Positions 1 to 11,230 are shown, numbered from the stretch's first letter. The stretch: 64,000 nt of DNA from Sorghum bicolor (GCF_000003195.3 NC_012873.2:6347894-6411893); one strand, 5' to 3'. The notes: generated from the letters alone by a model not told the origin. Numbers and translations are program-made.

Positions 1-1648
1 CTTTCACCACTCGAATATCTTCTACTGACCCACTGCTCAGATGGTAAACTGTTCCTTCGCTACTAGGTGACATAGAAACTCTGACCTCAATTCTGTTCCC
101 ACTAGGTGCGGTTAGAGCTACTGTCTTCTCAGCACACTGAATAGTACCCTTAAACTTGGACAACCATCTCATTCCCAATATCATATCTAAACCTTCTGAA
201 CCCAACACAATAGGATTGACAGGAAAATCTACCCCCCTTATTTTAATGCTCATTCCCGGACACAAAGTATTAGTATGCATCTTTCCCCCAGGTGATTTAA
301 CTATCATGGTGTTTTGCATGGTACAGGTGGCTATACTATGTTTCTCAACAAACTGTGCACTTATAAAAGTATGTGATGCTCCAGTATCAAACAAAACAGT
401 AGCTGGGCAAGAGTTGACAAGAAACATACCAACTACCACATCTGGAGCCTCCTCCGCAGTTTCCAACTTCACATGATTCACCCTTCCATTGTTGTTGTTA
501 CTCCTCTGCCTCTGGGGGCACGCATTCGCGTAGTGTCCAAGCTGACCACACTTGAAGCAGGTATTTCCAGTGGGGGCGGGGTTGACATTGGGCTTCATTG
601 GGACAGTGTTGGAGTTCTGGCGAGAGCCTGATGGTGCTGGGGCATTCTGGCGAGGCGCCTGACTAGCGGGGCGCTGCACTTGGTTGTTGTTGTAGCGCTG
701 GCTCGTCTGCTGACTCTGGTTGCTGTACCTGACATTCTGTTGCTGTCCTTGGTTGCCTGACTGATATGCAGGGCGAGACTGAGGGCCCTGCTGGTTGTTG
801 TAACGGGGACGACTGGCACCAGCCTGCTGCTGAGAGGAATTATACTTCCTCTTCTTGTCTTCCATCTTGCGGCGCTTGCTCTCAAGCACCAATGCCCTGT
901 CCACCATCTCCTGGAAACTGGCATACTTGACATTCGACATCATGTAGGACAGACCATCATTCAAACCTTCCAGAAAGTGGTCTTGCTTGTCTTCATCATT
1001 CTCCACTTCATTGGGGCAATACCGCGACAATTGAGTGAACTTGTCACGGTACTCACAAACTGTCATGGAGCCCTGCTTCAGAGACAGAAACTCCTTCTTC
1101 TTCAGCTTCACCAATCCAGCAGGCACATGATGAGTCTTGAAGGCGACCTTGAACTCATCCCAAGTGATAGTATCCGGGTCTTGATGTGCAAAGCAATATG
1201 AATCCCACCAGTCCTGTGCGGCTCCCTGAAGCTGCCCAGAGCCATACAGAACCTTCTCCCTGTCATTGCACTGAGCAATGACCAGCTGCTTCTCCACTGC
1301 CTTAAGCCAATCCTCAGCTTGCATAGGGTCAGCTGAGTGGGAGAAGAACGGTGGACGTCCCTTCATGAACTCTCCACGCTTGTCCCTAGGTGGGGCAAAC
1401 GCGTTGTTACCTCCTTGATGTTGGTTCTGATTCTGGTTTTGGTTCTGCTGCATGTGGTTCATAATATGAGCCATCCCTTGCATCAGTTGAGTCTGCATAG
1501 TCATCAACTGCTCTATGGTCATGGGCTGATTCCCAGGAGGAGGAGGGTTGGCATTAGTCCCGCTCTGATCATTGTTGTTGTTGTTGTTGTTGTTGTTGGA
1601 CTGCCCATTGTTTCCTCCATTGGTGTTGCTCCTGGTGTGGACAGGCAT
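1..1648 (-). CDS. gag-protease polyprotein, C-terminal part outside window
   Basis: Reading from the ATG at 1648-1646 leftwards, the frame stays open to the window edge (about 549 codons). It has an Asn-rich N-terminal run encoded by a GTT/AAC microsatellite near 1571-1600. The retrotransposon gag domain follows, with a WDSY-type segment near 1210 and an LSRYCP-type segment near 1020. A CCHC zinc knuckle (C-x2-C-x4-H-x4-C) lies at 559-518 and an aspartic protease active site DTGAS at about 394-380. Gag forms the virus-like particle and the protease processes the polyprotein. The product continues beyond position 1, so the RT part is not seen. No stop or frameshift was found in the checked segments. 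Confidence 0.85.
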   Translation of the reverse strand, partial: MPVHTRSNTNGGNNGQSNNNNNNNNNDQSGTNANPPPPGNQPMTIEQLMTMQTQLMQGMAHIMNHMQQNQNQNQNQHQGGNNAFAPPRDKRGEFMKGRPPFFSHSADPMQAEDWLKAVEKQLVIAQCNDREKVLYGSGQLQGAAQDWWDSYCFAHQDPDTITWDEFKVAFKTHHVPAGLVKLKKKEFLSLKQGSMTVCEYRDKFTQLSRYCPNEVENDEDKQDHFLEGLNDGLSYMMSNVKYASFQEMVDRALVLESKRRKMEDKKRKYNSSQQQAGASRPRYNNQQGPQSRPAYQSGNQGQQQNVRYSNQSQQTSQRYNNNQVQRPASQAPRQNAPAPSGSRQNSNTVPMKPNVNPAPTGNTCFKCGQLGHYANACPQRQRSNNNNGRVNHVKLETAEEAPDVVVGMFLVNSCPATVLFDTGASHTFISAQFVEKHSIATCTMQNTMIVKSPGGKMHTNTLCPGMSIKIRGVDFPVNPIVLGSEGLDMILGMRWLSKFKGTIQCAEKTVALTAPSGNRIEVRVSMSPSSEGTVYHLSSGSVEDIRVVK

Positions 1649-2150
1649 CTGATGTATAGAAACAATATAACAAAATCAGATGCAGTTCATATGTGTAACC
1701 CTGAGTTGTAATGTAAACTGCGATGTGAAAATCTTTCCTCACAGTATGAACCAGCTGATATTCACTTTCCTATCTCAGTTGATAAACACAGTACTCACAA
1801 CAGATGTAATATATAGATACTGAACTGATCATGATAAAGTAAGACTGATAAGATAAAACGATTATGAAATATGATAAAGCACAAATAAAGGAGACCGATG
1901 GTAACCCAAACTAACTATCTCAAATAAACTTAATACTTAATCTTGTTCTTGATGCGTTGTGGACATAACCCACAACTCATCGCACTCATTACAAAGAACC
2001 AAATCACACCATTAACACAATAATAAATCAAGTTCTCACACAGACCAAGCAAAGCACACTAAGCAAACGACTAAGCACTAAACTCGCATAGCTAAGATCG
2101 TGCTAACGTTCTAAGCGTGGCACTATTTATTACTAAGCTGGGAATAGCTC
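1646..2150 (-). other. Retrotransposon spacer between upstream ORF and gag
   Basis: AT-rich internal sequence of the element between the end of the upstream ORF (2151) and the gag ATG (1648). I see no coding signal. It may carry a splice acceptor or packaging signal, but nothing specific is recognisable. Confidence 0.4.
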
Positions 2151-2866
2151 CTATTCTATAGTAGTACGAGCGCTGGCATCTCCATAGGCTGGATCTTCAC
2201 GAGGCGGAGAGAAAGCAGGCCACTTAGGTGAAGGCGGTGGCACTCCAGTGATCTGAGCTTCCAGCTGCGCTATCCTCTTCCTGGCGTCGTCCAGCTCCTT
2301 CCTGACTTGCTTCAGCTCCACTAGTGAACTGTTGAGCTCGGTGTTAGTGACCGCCACCAGCTTGACAGTCCTGTGCACGCGGGGGTCTTGCTCATCAGTG
2401 GTGGAAGCAATAGTCATCGCCAACTCTCCACGGCGACGGCGAGGGTAGTAGCGACGCTCATCCTGGCTGATCTCCTCGAAGAAGTGATCACGGTATGCGT
2501 AGAAAGCCTGGCGAGCAGCATCATTAATGCCCGCCATCTGGGTAGACCTCTCAGCCACAGCTTCATGTATGGACATGATCCTCAATGCCCTCAACGTCGG
2601 GTTAGGCCTGCCGACGTGTGCCCAGACCTTCCAGTACGCCGGGTAGTCGGGGTGACTCCAGTGCTCACTGCGGTACTCCACTGAGAACATGCCATGTCCC
2701 AGCTGCTGGTCAAGGAGACGCTTCAGCTCGCTGTGGAAGAAACACTCTCCACCATCCCTTGTGCAGACTGTCACAATCCACCCATCATCAGCAGCAAAAA
2801 GTCCATCTTGACCTCCAGGTCCTCCAGGTCCACCGGGTCCTCCGGGTCCTCCAGGTCCTCCAGGTG

Positions 2867-2902
<36 letters not shown>

Positions 2903-3146
2903 TGTCATCATCACCGAAGGGATCATCTCCTCCAGGTGCCCAGCAAGGCGCCCTTCCATGCACCACCAGAGCTTGAGGTGGTTGCTGTCCTTCATAGGGT
3001 TCCGCGTCTTGGAGGTTAGCACCGTCATCAAGATGCTGGTTAGGCTGGAACACGATGTTATCCACGCGACCAGTCAACGAGAACTCCACAGCTTGAACGG
3101 GGCGGAAACGGATAACGCTCTTGCGGCAGGTCAGGTGGCGAGTCAT
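2151..3146 (-). CDS. Extra retrotransposon ORF upstream of gag (orf0-like), acidic and coiled-coil
   Basis: This 331-aa ORF is complete and unbroken, in the sense orientation of the element between the primer-binding site and gag. I do not recognise a family with known biochemical function. Visible parts: a basic N-terminus (residues 1-30); an acidic run at residues 79-93 made almost wholly of Asp, encoded by an ATC/GAT microsatellite at about 2867-2903; six GGP-type repeats at about 95-112; a central region rich in aromatic and charged residues (about 115-240); and a C-terminal heptad-rich coiled coil (about 260-300), then a Pro-rich tail. Rice RIRE3/RIRE8-type elements are described as having an orf0 before gag, and this is likely the same kind of gene. 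Transposon capture of a host gene is the alternative. Confidence 0.6.
2866..2903. repeat. (ATC)n microsatellite coding for poly-Asp
   Basis: About 12 consecutive ATC/GAT units on the minus-strand coding frame of the extra retrotransposon ORF. They make the polyaspartate run. Slippage here would change Asp number without shifting frame. Confidence 0.9.
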
Positions 3147-3730
3147 CTACTTATGCATAAGATCATAGACATGCAGGAAACGGTTAATAGATCATGACAA
3201 TGATGGATACTGAATAACATAAATGAAGGTAAAAGTGTATGTGTAATGAAGATGAACCAAGATTATACAATGGATGGACAATATGAACTTTGGTGGTATT
3301 TATGGTAAGATATAAAAGTAAGTAATGAAGGTCTAAAGTGAAAACAAGGTAATGAAATTTATTGTCAAGGTAGAAATAAAACATAACTCAAGTAATAAAC
3401 GAAAAACAAGGAACAAGAAGGTAATATGAGTAGAATGATAATAAATGACAAGGTATAAAAGAAAGGTTCAAATAACAAGTAGTAAAAGTTGAAACAAGAA
3501 TATAAATGCAATATGAGAAATAGAAAACAATAAATGATAACAAGGTAATAAATGCAAGAAATAAGTGAATAAACCTAGCTGTTAGTAAAAGTAAGTAGAT
3601 AAGGCCAATAGATAAAGTCAAATGAGACAGGTTAGTAAGGTAGTTAATAGATCCAATGGTGTATTCCACCCAAAAGGGACAATCTAAACGGCTGTTTCTA
3701 ACTAGGCTGCGTGATCCTACGGTCAACACG

Positions 3731-3742
3731 GCTTTGATACCA
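3731..3742 (-). promoter_or_regulatory. Primer-binding site, initiator-Met tRNA type
   Basis: On the minus strand the sequence TGGTATCAAAGC follows the LTR end (TGTGACA at 3747) after four bases. It is close to the TGGTATCAGAGC complement of initiator tRNA-Met used by many plant gypsy elements, with one difference. It fixes the LTR/internal boundary. Confidence 0.8.
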
Positions 3743-3746
3743 CTTC

Positions 3747-6741
3747 TGTCACACCCGGATGTAAAAGAGCATTCGGGTGCCAAATCACATGTGCGCCAGG
3801 ATCTCAAATTCACACACATGGACCGACATCATCAATGGTACAAAACACAGTGTTCAAACGAATTACATAAATGAGAGTAAAAGTACCATTATTACAAGCC
3901 AAATGTTTATCAAAGTGCGGAGGGGAAACATAAACTAATCTGTTCCATAAATAAAGGGAAAACTAAACGCCGACGTAGCAGGACCACCTTGCCACAGGAA
4001 GGTCGACGGTAGAACCACACGAGCCTAACAACCAGGAGACTCAGGGTAGTCCTCAGGGAAATCGCAATTGTGCTCCTGATCGTCCGAGCAACCTTTAATG
4101 ATTATAGCAAGGGTGAGCTCATGCCGAACTCAGCAAGCACAGACGGAAAGTAATGACATGCAAGGCTTAAAACAAGGTAAAGCTGACTTGGTTTGACTGC
4201 GGTAGCATTTTAGTTGATCACTTTTAATTATAACAATTACTAAAACAACCTATTACTAATATGAGTAGCATAAACCCAACCCTTAATTAGTGTAGGTAGT
4301 AATTAGCATCTTTTCAAAAGACTATCCTAATTATTATAGTGATCCAGGGATTAACCCCAATTATTAACACAGGATAGCAATCCTGCCATCACGGAATAGC
4401 CATTCCGCCAAAACACGAGGTAGCAATCTCGCCAAGGTCCATCTCCAAGTAACCAGTGAATCCAATTTGCTCATCAAGTGAGGGTCTGGGCCGCTCGTGA
4501 CCGTGAGCACGGCTGATATATCAGTTTTACACTCTGCAGAGGTGTGCACGTTCACTCCAAGTCGTGATTCCCATTTGCCCGGGGTCGCGACTCCCCAAAA
4601 CACTTCCAAGGTGAGCAGGCGGGGTCTCACTACGAGACCTTTCACAGGGTCCAACTAATAGGATGCCACTCGCAAGTTTTTGCCGGGGCGCTCGGCAGTC
4701 GATACCCATAGCCATGGCGTACCGATCAACCGACAACTTAATATTCATTACCCAAGTTACTTCCTCACGCCTTCCCGGAAAGTAACACCCTACTAGTGGA
4801 GGTCCTGCTAATTAGTCAAGCCAGAGCCATATAGCTTGGAGCTGCACTGTAAGTCCCAGGGGGCCGCTCCCTGACTAAGTCCTTACGGAGAGCAGAGACG
4901 GGTACGCCCGGCAATCCGGACCATCAACGGTACCCGCTCCCCCTGTCACCACCATCATCACGATGCTCGCAAGCATCCAACATCGCCATCACCGCAGTGA
5001 CCAAAGATTCAGCACAGTTTAAGCATCAAGTTAAGTAGAGAGTAATTCTTGTTTAGACATGTGTATAAGATGAGTAGAGCAGCTAAGCAGACCTAGTATA
5101 GCCTAGTCAACCCAAATACATAACCCCAGGTGAGCAAGGAATAATAAGTAAAGCTAGTCATGTCCTTAGGGTTTGCATTCATTGGACACATGCATATAAA
5201 GTAAACGACATTAATGAGTAGGTTCAAAATGATCAAACGGTGTCTGCACTTGCCTTGGTCGAAGTCGGGTTGCTCGAACTCCGCGGGATCCTGAACCTCT
5301 TCCTCCACGAACGTCTCGTTGGCTATACGCGACAATCATCAATCATAGGAACAATACATGCAAGCAAACAAACTTAATCAGAAACAGTACACCAAAGCAT
5401 GCGAAAACAGAAAGCAACTGCCCTACTGCATTCTACTCGACGAAACGAAACTATAGCGACCAGAATCACCTAAATCGGAGTTACGACGCAAAAGTTATGG
5501 CTAAAACAAGTTAAATGGCATTTCTGTAGATAAACTGAACTATTTTTCGTAATTAAAACTAATTAAAACTGAATTAAAACTCATTTTGGATTAAATATAT
5601 AAATTCTAACCGAACCAGGGGTTAAACTGCGAAAACTAAGGGCATAAACTTAAATATTTTTAAAAGAACTGGACTGCGGGTTAATTTTGAACAAGCCCGA
5701 GGGCTTTTCTGCAAAAGCAGCAGGGGGCGCGCGGGACCGTGGCCGGCCTGGCCACGTGGCAGCTCGCGGCTGGCCCGGTCCATGGCGGCGCTGTGGACCG
5801 GGGGGGGTGTGGCGGTCCACCGGTCCACCGTGGACCGGGACCGGGGCGCGGGGCGGTGCTGGCTGCGTGGACCGAGTCCACGTGGACCGGCCGCACGGGG
5901 GCGCTGGGCCGCGGTCCACGGTGGACCGCGCGCCGGAGCGGGAGCGGACGCAGGCGGCGGCGCCATGGCCGGCCGCGGCGAGCTTGCAGCGGCGGCGCTG
6001 CAGGGCACGGCCAGCCGAGCCGAGGGTACGGGCGGGCGCGGCTCGACGCGACGAACGCGATGGCGTGCATACCTTCGCGAGTTGACGACGGCGAAGAGAA
6101 GCTTGTCGGCGGCGCTGCGAGCTTCGGCAAGAACGGCGGCGGCGCGGGTTTCGAGGCTAGGGTTTAGGGGCGCGTGCGGGCGGCCGAGGGGTGCCTTAAA
6201 TAGGCTAGGGTGGTCCCGGGGTTCTCGATCCACGCGCGGCACGGAAGCCGAGAAGGAGGCGGCGCGGCGGTTGCGCACCCCGTCCGAATCGGACGGAGGT
6301 TGAAGACGACGGTGGGTCCCACCTGCGGGGCCCACGCGTCAGCGGCTGCGGGCGGGGGCAGCGCGGGTGCGCGCGGGGCGCGGCCGCTGCGCGGCTGGGC
6401 CGCGGCCCACTCGGGCGCTGCGGGAGAGAGGCGCGGGCGCTGGGCCGAGGGAAGGCCGGCCCAGGGAGAGGGGAAAAGCTTTTTTTTTTTTTCTTTTATT
6501 TTTTTTTTTAAAACCGATTTCTCCTATTTATTTCTTTCTTCCAACAAAATAATTCAAGCACAAGCAAACAAATCAAACAAAATAAATGCAGCGGCATGAA
6601 TGCACACGAACAAGTTTTCTACCTTATATTTAATTTTATTTAATTTTGTAAATTATTTAATAATTCTCTAAAAATTCAAACTATGCCAAAATTAAATCAA
6701 ATTTGAACTGAATTTGAAATTCAAAAATTTGGAGTGTTATA
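3747..6741 (-). repeat. 5' LTR of the Tekay-like element, about 3 kb
   Basis: On the minus strand the LTR runs from about 6741 (TATAACACTCC, a decayed form of the usual TGTAACACTCC start; the exact first base could be 6744) to 3747 (ending GGGTGTGACA). A TATA-like box TATTTAA is at 6202-6196, about 540 bp inside the LTR, followed downstream by a CCCTAAACCCTAGC leader-like segment. A very GC-rich block (about 5720-6470) is crowded with GGTCCA/TGGACC motifs. The 4364-4990 segment is unique-looking, with no ORF I believe. Long ORFs on both strands here are composition artefacts. Confidence 0.75.
6196..6202 (-). promoter_or_regulatory. Candidate LTR TATA box
   Basis: TATTTAA on the minus strand within a GC-rich LTR. 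It lies upstream of a C-rich leader in the direction of gag, so it is the best candidate for the element's core promoter. Composition and position are the only evidence. Confidence 0.4.
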
Positions 6742-7028
6742 CCAACCCTGGCACACGGCAAACATAGAGACTTTGTTGCATGGTGACATACGGCAAACCC
6801 TACTGTTAGGCCGTTTCGTTATCTTTTTTTTTGCCGTGTGTCAAGATTGACTCGCAGCAAAGTTCGCCGTGTGTCCATAATTTGGCCGTGAGTAAAAGTA
6901 GAGTTCACCGTGAAAGAGTTTGCCGTGTGTTCTTTGCCGTGAGTAACACACGCCAAAGCCTTCGCCGTGTGTAATTTGGGCTTTGCCGTGTGCGTAGGCA
7001 CACGACAAAGCTCTGCTATCCGGTAGTG
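6742..7028 (-). mobile_element. Terminal and subterminal region of a CACTA transposon
   Basis: The sequence ends (plus strand) in ATCCGGTAGTG at 7028; read from the other strand this is CACTACCGGATAGC, the hallmark start of an En/Spm (CACTA) element. Inside are many copies of a subterminal motif, GCCGTGTG or CACACGGC, in both orientations from 6750 to 7000. The adjacent host bases TAC (7029-7031) may be one side of a 3-bp target duplication. The other end is not visible; the Tekay-like retrotransposon is inserted at about 6741, so the rest of the CACTA element should lie left of the window. Confidence 0.8.
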
Positions 7029-10000
7029 TACCACCTGTTTGTTGAATTGTGTATTGTTGATGAATCGAGTTATAGCGTGCTTTCATTCAAAGCCTTTGTG
7101 TTGTGCTATGCAAATGGATTGTTTAATGTATCATCTCATGAGATACATTAGTCCGATTTGTTTGAAACACTTCTATGTCCTGTGGATGTATACTGGCATA
7201 AGGTAATTGTGATTTGAAAAGGTAACTCAGAGAGATATCTAAAAAGTTTCTTTACAGTTTAATTGAAATCTGATATGATGCTGTTTTTTAGGTACCTTGA
7301 CCAAGATATAATATTTTATCAGCTGACTTCTTACAATTTAACTTGGTTTGTATCAGGTCGAGGATTGCTGCTTTCTTTCCAGTTGAGAGAGTAATGCGAT
7401 GAGAGTAATGGCTAACAAATGAAGTGGCACAATTAAGCAGTAACAGTTCAAGTCTTTTTTCTATAAAAAAATGATTTCAAGTGCACAAGCAGTACGTGCT
7501 TGGCTGAAGTCCAATTACTATATGTTCCTAAACACATGAACAGTGACAGAGCGTGACATAATATCAAGCGGGGGCTAATCCACTAATAAGCATTATTTTC
7601 CTAATTTCTATAGTAAGCACTGCATTTGCGTTCATGAATAGTAAGTGATTTAGAACAAGAATTTCTTGGCATTAGTATATGTCTTGGTGGCGTCTGGCAA
7701 CTGAGCATTGTGCTAACGGCCGGGTGAGACTCCATGCAGCATTGCAGCTTGTGTTTTGTGTAGACCACCTATAAACAGCTGGTATGCCTTTGCACCTGAG
7801 AATTGAGTACTCCTACAAGAAGCTAGCTAGCTAGGCATAGTGTAAAATGAGCACTGCTTTATCTACAGATAGGTTTAGCTGGCCCTTCATAAGTTTCGCC
7901 TCCACTGAGCTCAACCCCTGCACATGAACCTCATCAGACTTATCCGCTACTTTGTAGTGGATTCAGAAACAGGTAAACAGAGGTTGCTTGTTTACAAGTT
8001 TATGCCCAACAAAATCTTAGATGGCCACTTTTTCAACTAAGAACATCCTTTTTTTGAGCTTGAGTGTCTTTACATGACGAATTAGAGTGACGTTATAAAA
8101 AATTGTCACAGTACTACCAAAGGCCACTATAAGCCCATTACGGGCCAAACCCTAGCCTCCCTCCCTCTCCCCCTACCCATCAGCCGACCCCTCACCCTCC
8201 CTCTCTCCCTCTCTCCACAAGCATCGCCCCTCTCTCCCCACCTCCCCTTCACGACTCCTCTCTCTCATCGGTGTTAGGCACCAGCGTTGATGCAGCGGTG
8301 GTGGCGGACCTACAGGTCCTCAGTTCGCATCATCCTGTGCACCCTCCCCAGATTCCAGCGGGCTGCTCCTCAGATCCCGGCGATGCAGCGGCGGCGGCGG
8401 TCCTACAACGAAGAATGGTGCTGCTTTGGATAGATCCCTCACTCCCTCTCTATCTCTCCCAGTTTCCCTTTGTCTTCCCCTTCCCCTCTTTGGAATTGCT
8501 CGATTTTATTTTGTGTTGGTCTGGAATTAATTTGATTCAGGGTGTTGGTGGCCTGAGGACTGGGTGGTGCAGTACACAATAACCTAGGATGCAAGGCAAT
8601 AACGAGGAGTCGAGGAGGGCGGCGGATGCAGAGATGGAGGGGGACAGAGAACACGGCGAAGGACAGGAGGGGTGCAAGAGGTGATTCATCTCGTACCGCC
8701 ACCTTTTTTTGGTCTGTTTGTGATGTTCATGGTTCGAATGTGGGATTTGCTTTGTGCCTGGTGATTTCTGATGCTGCATTTACTCATCAAATAGAAGGCG
8801 CTCTGTTCCTTTCTACTCCTATGTCTTTGTGAAAGTAGAGAGTAAAGTCGCATGGCAGTTCTAGGCTCCGCAACTAGTTAGCTTCAGATTGAGCACATGG
8901 GTTTGCGATTGTGCTCTAAAGTTATGATGCATAGCCTCATAGGTGTTCAGATTGACATACTGACAACATTCAGGCAAATAATATGATGGAATTTCAAAGT
9001 ATGCCATACACCGTAGTTGCTTCTTGTGTGAAGTGTTGGCGTTGAGATTTACATAATAACAAACATGATTTTTTTTACTGGGATTGAGTTCTGAACTAAT
9101 GCTTATCTTTGTCTGTCACGAAAGATTAAAGGGATTTCAAGTTGTTTAGTGTTCTTTACTCGGTTGCACTTATCAATATTGGCTTATTGAGATCTGCACG
9201 TTTAACAGTATGTATGTCAAGCAGCAATCAGTTGACGATGCAATATCATGTTTACTTGTTCTTCTGCTGATATGTTCTGTCAGACTGTCAGTAGTATTCT
9301 GCTGCGCTGAACCTATAAGTTTTGTCTTTAAATTATCATTATTGTTCTAATTAAGTAGCATTTCTACTGTAATGAATAGTTGATAAGTTTATTCCTTGTA
9401 ATTTCAGACCCATTTCTGGTCGCAACTGTGTTTTGCACATGTAACTTACTGTAGCTCACCCTGATCTCCAATTCTGGGATATCAATTACTAACAACTTGG
9501 GCTGTGCATACCCTTCTCAAATAATTTGTTTGTACTCTCATGTTGATCTGGACATCAGATGAACTTAATTGTAATCTGCAACTTCCATTTATGTTATTGT
9601 GCTCACATCCTTTACATCAAATAACTAAGGTGTTTTCCTTTTAAATTGTGGATCAGAACCAAATGCTGAAAATGGTCTGGACTTGGAGAAATATTCCTGG
9701 ACTCAAGAGTTGATAGAGGTCTTGGATTATAGTTCCGGCAGGCTATAGTTCTTGGATTGACAAGTCAGCGAGACCTACAGAGGTAAGTGAACTGAACTGA
9801 AATCCTTCTAAGTGCAGGAATATTTCTTTGTCCTTATTGTACATGTCAGCTTACATGTGAGTTAATATTGCATATATGTTATTTTCAGGAAAACAAGTTC
9901 AAAGACCAGCAACCTGATGCAGTGAACTTTTTGGAGTTGCCACTATATATGTCATTTTTTGAAGCCTATGCACTTGCTGTTTATAATGCTATCGTAATAG

Positions 10001-10190
10001 ATTTGAAGGTTGACAAGGATCTATTTTTGAGTTTCCTTAAGTTTTATGGTGACCAGGACATGTTGTGTTAATGTAATGGAAATTGAGTTAATCAATTTGT
10101 TTGGCTATATGAGTTTTTCATTCTATAATCTGTGAAGGTCAATTTTGGTGAACACATAAAGCTTATATGGCAAATCAAATCTGTGATGGA
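7029..10190. other. Intergenic, decayed repeats, no supported gene
   Basis: AT-rich sequence with no gene I can support. At 8080-8250 a TGACG/TTGTCAC motif and an AACCCTAGCC plus CTCCCTCT-rich block resemble a gene leader. Weak ORFs follow (8271-8582; 9868-10071, the latter after a TTTTCAG acceptor-like site). They have no recognisable domain and could be exon debris carried by a transposon whose end is near 10445. Confidence 0.4.
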
Positions 10191-10199
10191 AAAGCATTC

Positions 10200-10445
10200 T
10201 ACGTGGTAGATGACTATGACGGTCAATTTTGTCACACACTATTGGGCCCAGTTCGGGCTAAATGGACTTCTAGGTATTCCATGACGAAACTAAATGTCAA
10301 TTTGTGACGGCTCAACTTGGTTCAGTAAATGTATGACGTGAGATACATGATGGTTTTTCCTTTCGTCATGGTAAGTTAACCGTGACGTATTTTTGACTAT
10401 CTGTGACCAAAGTAACCATCATGTAAAGCCTTGATTCTTGTAGTA
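10200..10445 (-). mobile_element. Subterminal end of a DNA transposon with TGACG repeats
   Basis: Many TGACG/CGTCA, TGTGACG and TTGTCAC motifs in both orientations lead to the terminus GATTCTTGTAGTA near 10444. Read from the other strand this is TACTACAAGAATC, one base from the CACTACAAGAA start of many grass CACTA-type elements. Similar motifs occur at 8085-8110 (GACGTTAT, TTGTCAC), so the body may be 8.0-10.4 kb, but I could not find a matching left terminus. Confidence 0.5.
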
Positions 10446-11230
10446 GATTACAACTTACCTATTCTGGTTCCCTTATATACATTGGCCGTGGAATTTGAAT
10501 GGTGGGACAATGGTCTTTATATAATGTAAATGGAGATAGGTCATGTCTGTGGCACATGGTCACATATAACTTACTCGTTGACAACTTGTTTCTGATCTTT
10601 AGGCACATATTCATGAAAAACAATGTTACTTGTCCTTAGTATGTAAATAGAGATTAACATCAAAATTAAATTTTCTTATCTTCTCATGTTATAACACATG
10701 GGCATATTCCTTTGCATTTGATAACAAAGTTATACATGCTCTAAATTCAAAGGGTATATTGTCTTTCCTGCCACTGTACCAACAAATTGATTTGTTTGAT
10801 GTTAAAAGATAAAGATACTTTTGAGGAAGTCGTTAGTGAAAGAATCACCACAATTTTGAATGAATTGTTTTTTATGAAACAATTCATATAGCATCAACTA
10901 AATATTATATCAGTTTGAATTATGTGTTTCATTGTTAATTACTTGGGATTCATGAGATTTTTACATGTCACCTGTGTGGTCGTATGTTATAAAATTCTAT
11001 GTATACCCATAGCAACGCACGGACACTCAACTAGTGGAACAAACAAGCCCTGGAACGGCCAAAGCTCAAGCCAGTGTGCCATGTCTGCCTCTATCGGAGA
11101 GACTTGACCAAGCCAATTTTTTTTATTTCTAACTTAAAGTACATGTTACCGGGAGTACAGTTATATAAATATATATTAAATGTACTAGTTTAGAGTATTT
11201 ACAATATTTAAGAATCAGAATAATATAATT
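10446..11230. other. Intergenic, possible Helitron-like 3' end at 11034
   Basis: AT-rich sequence. The stretch at 11008-11034, with AGCAACGCACGGAC followed by CAACTAGT, resembles the decayed hairpin and CTAGT end seen at many grass Helitron 3' termini. No 5' end or helicase was found. No gene is supported. Confidence 0.3.

Larger units (their letters stand above)
1..6741 (-). mobile_element. Ty3/gypsy LTR retrotransposon, Tekay/RIRE3-like, 5' part
   Basis: Minus-strand LTR retrotransposon cut by the left window edge. In transcriptional order it shows a ~3-kb 5' LTR (about 6741 to 3747), a primer-binding site (3742-3731), a 331-codon ORF (3146-2151), and gag-protease from 1648 to the edge. 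RT, RNase H, integrase and the 3' LTR would lie to the left. Long LTRs, an initiator-Met-type primer site, a single CCHC gag and an additional ORF ahead of gag are features described for chromoviruses of the RIRE3/RIRE8/Tekay type. The clade call is inference because RT is not visible. The visible gag-protease frame is unbroken, which suggests a fairly young copy. It is inserted in a CACTA element. Confidence 0.85.

Noticed and set aside
2373..3197. Plus-strand ORFs with poly-His or poly-Ile runs
   Set aside because: Antisense shadows of the ATC microsatellite in the minus-strand retrotransposon ORF.
5622..6599. Long ORFs on both strands (up to 237 codons)
   Set aside because: All lie in the GC-rich part of an LTR, overlap one another in five or more frames, and have repetitive Arg/Pro/Ala/Gly composition. 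No domain.
7813..7830. CTCCTACAAGAAG as the left end of the TGACG-rich transposon
   Set aside because: Similar to the right terminus only over ACAAGAA; no matching subterminal repeats beside it.
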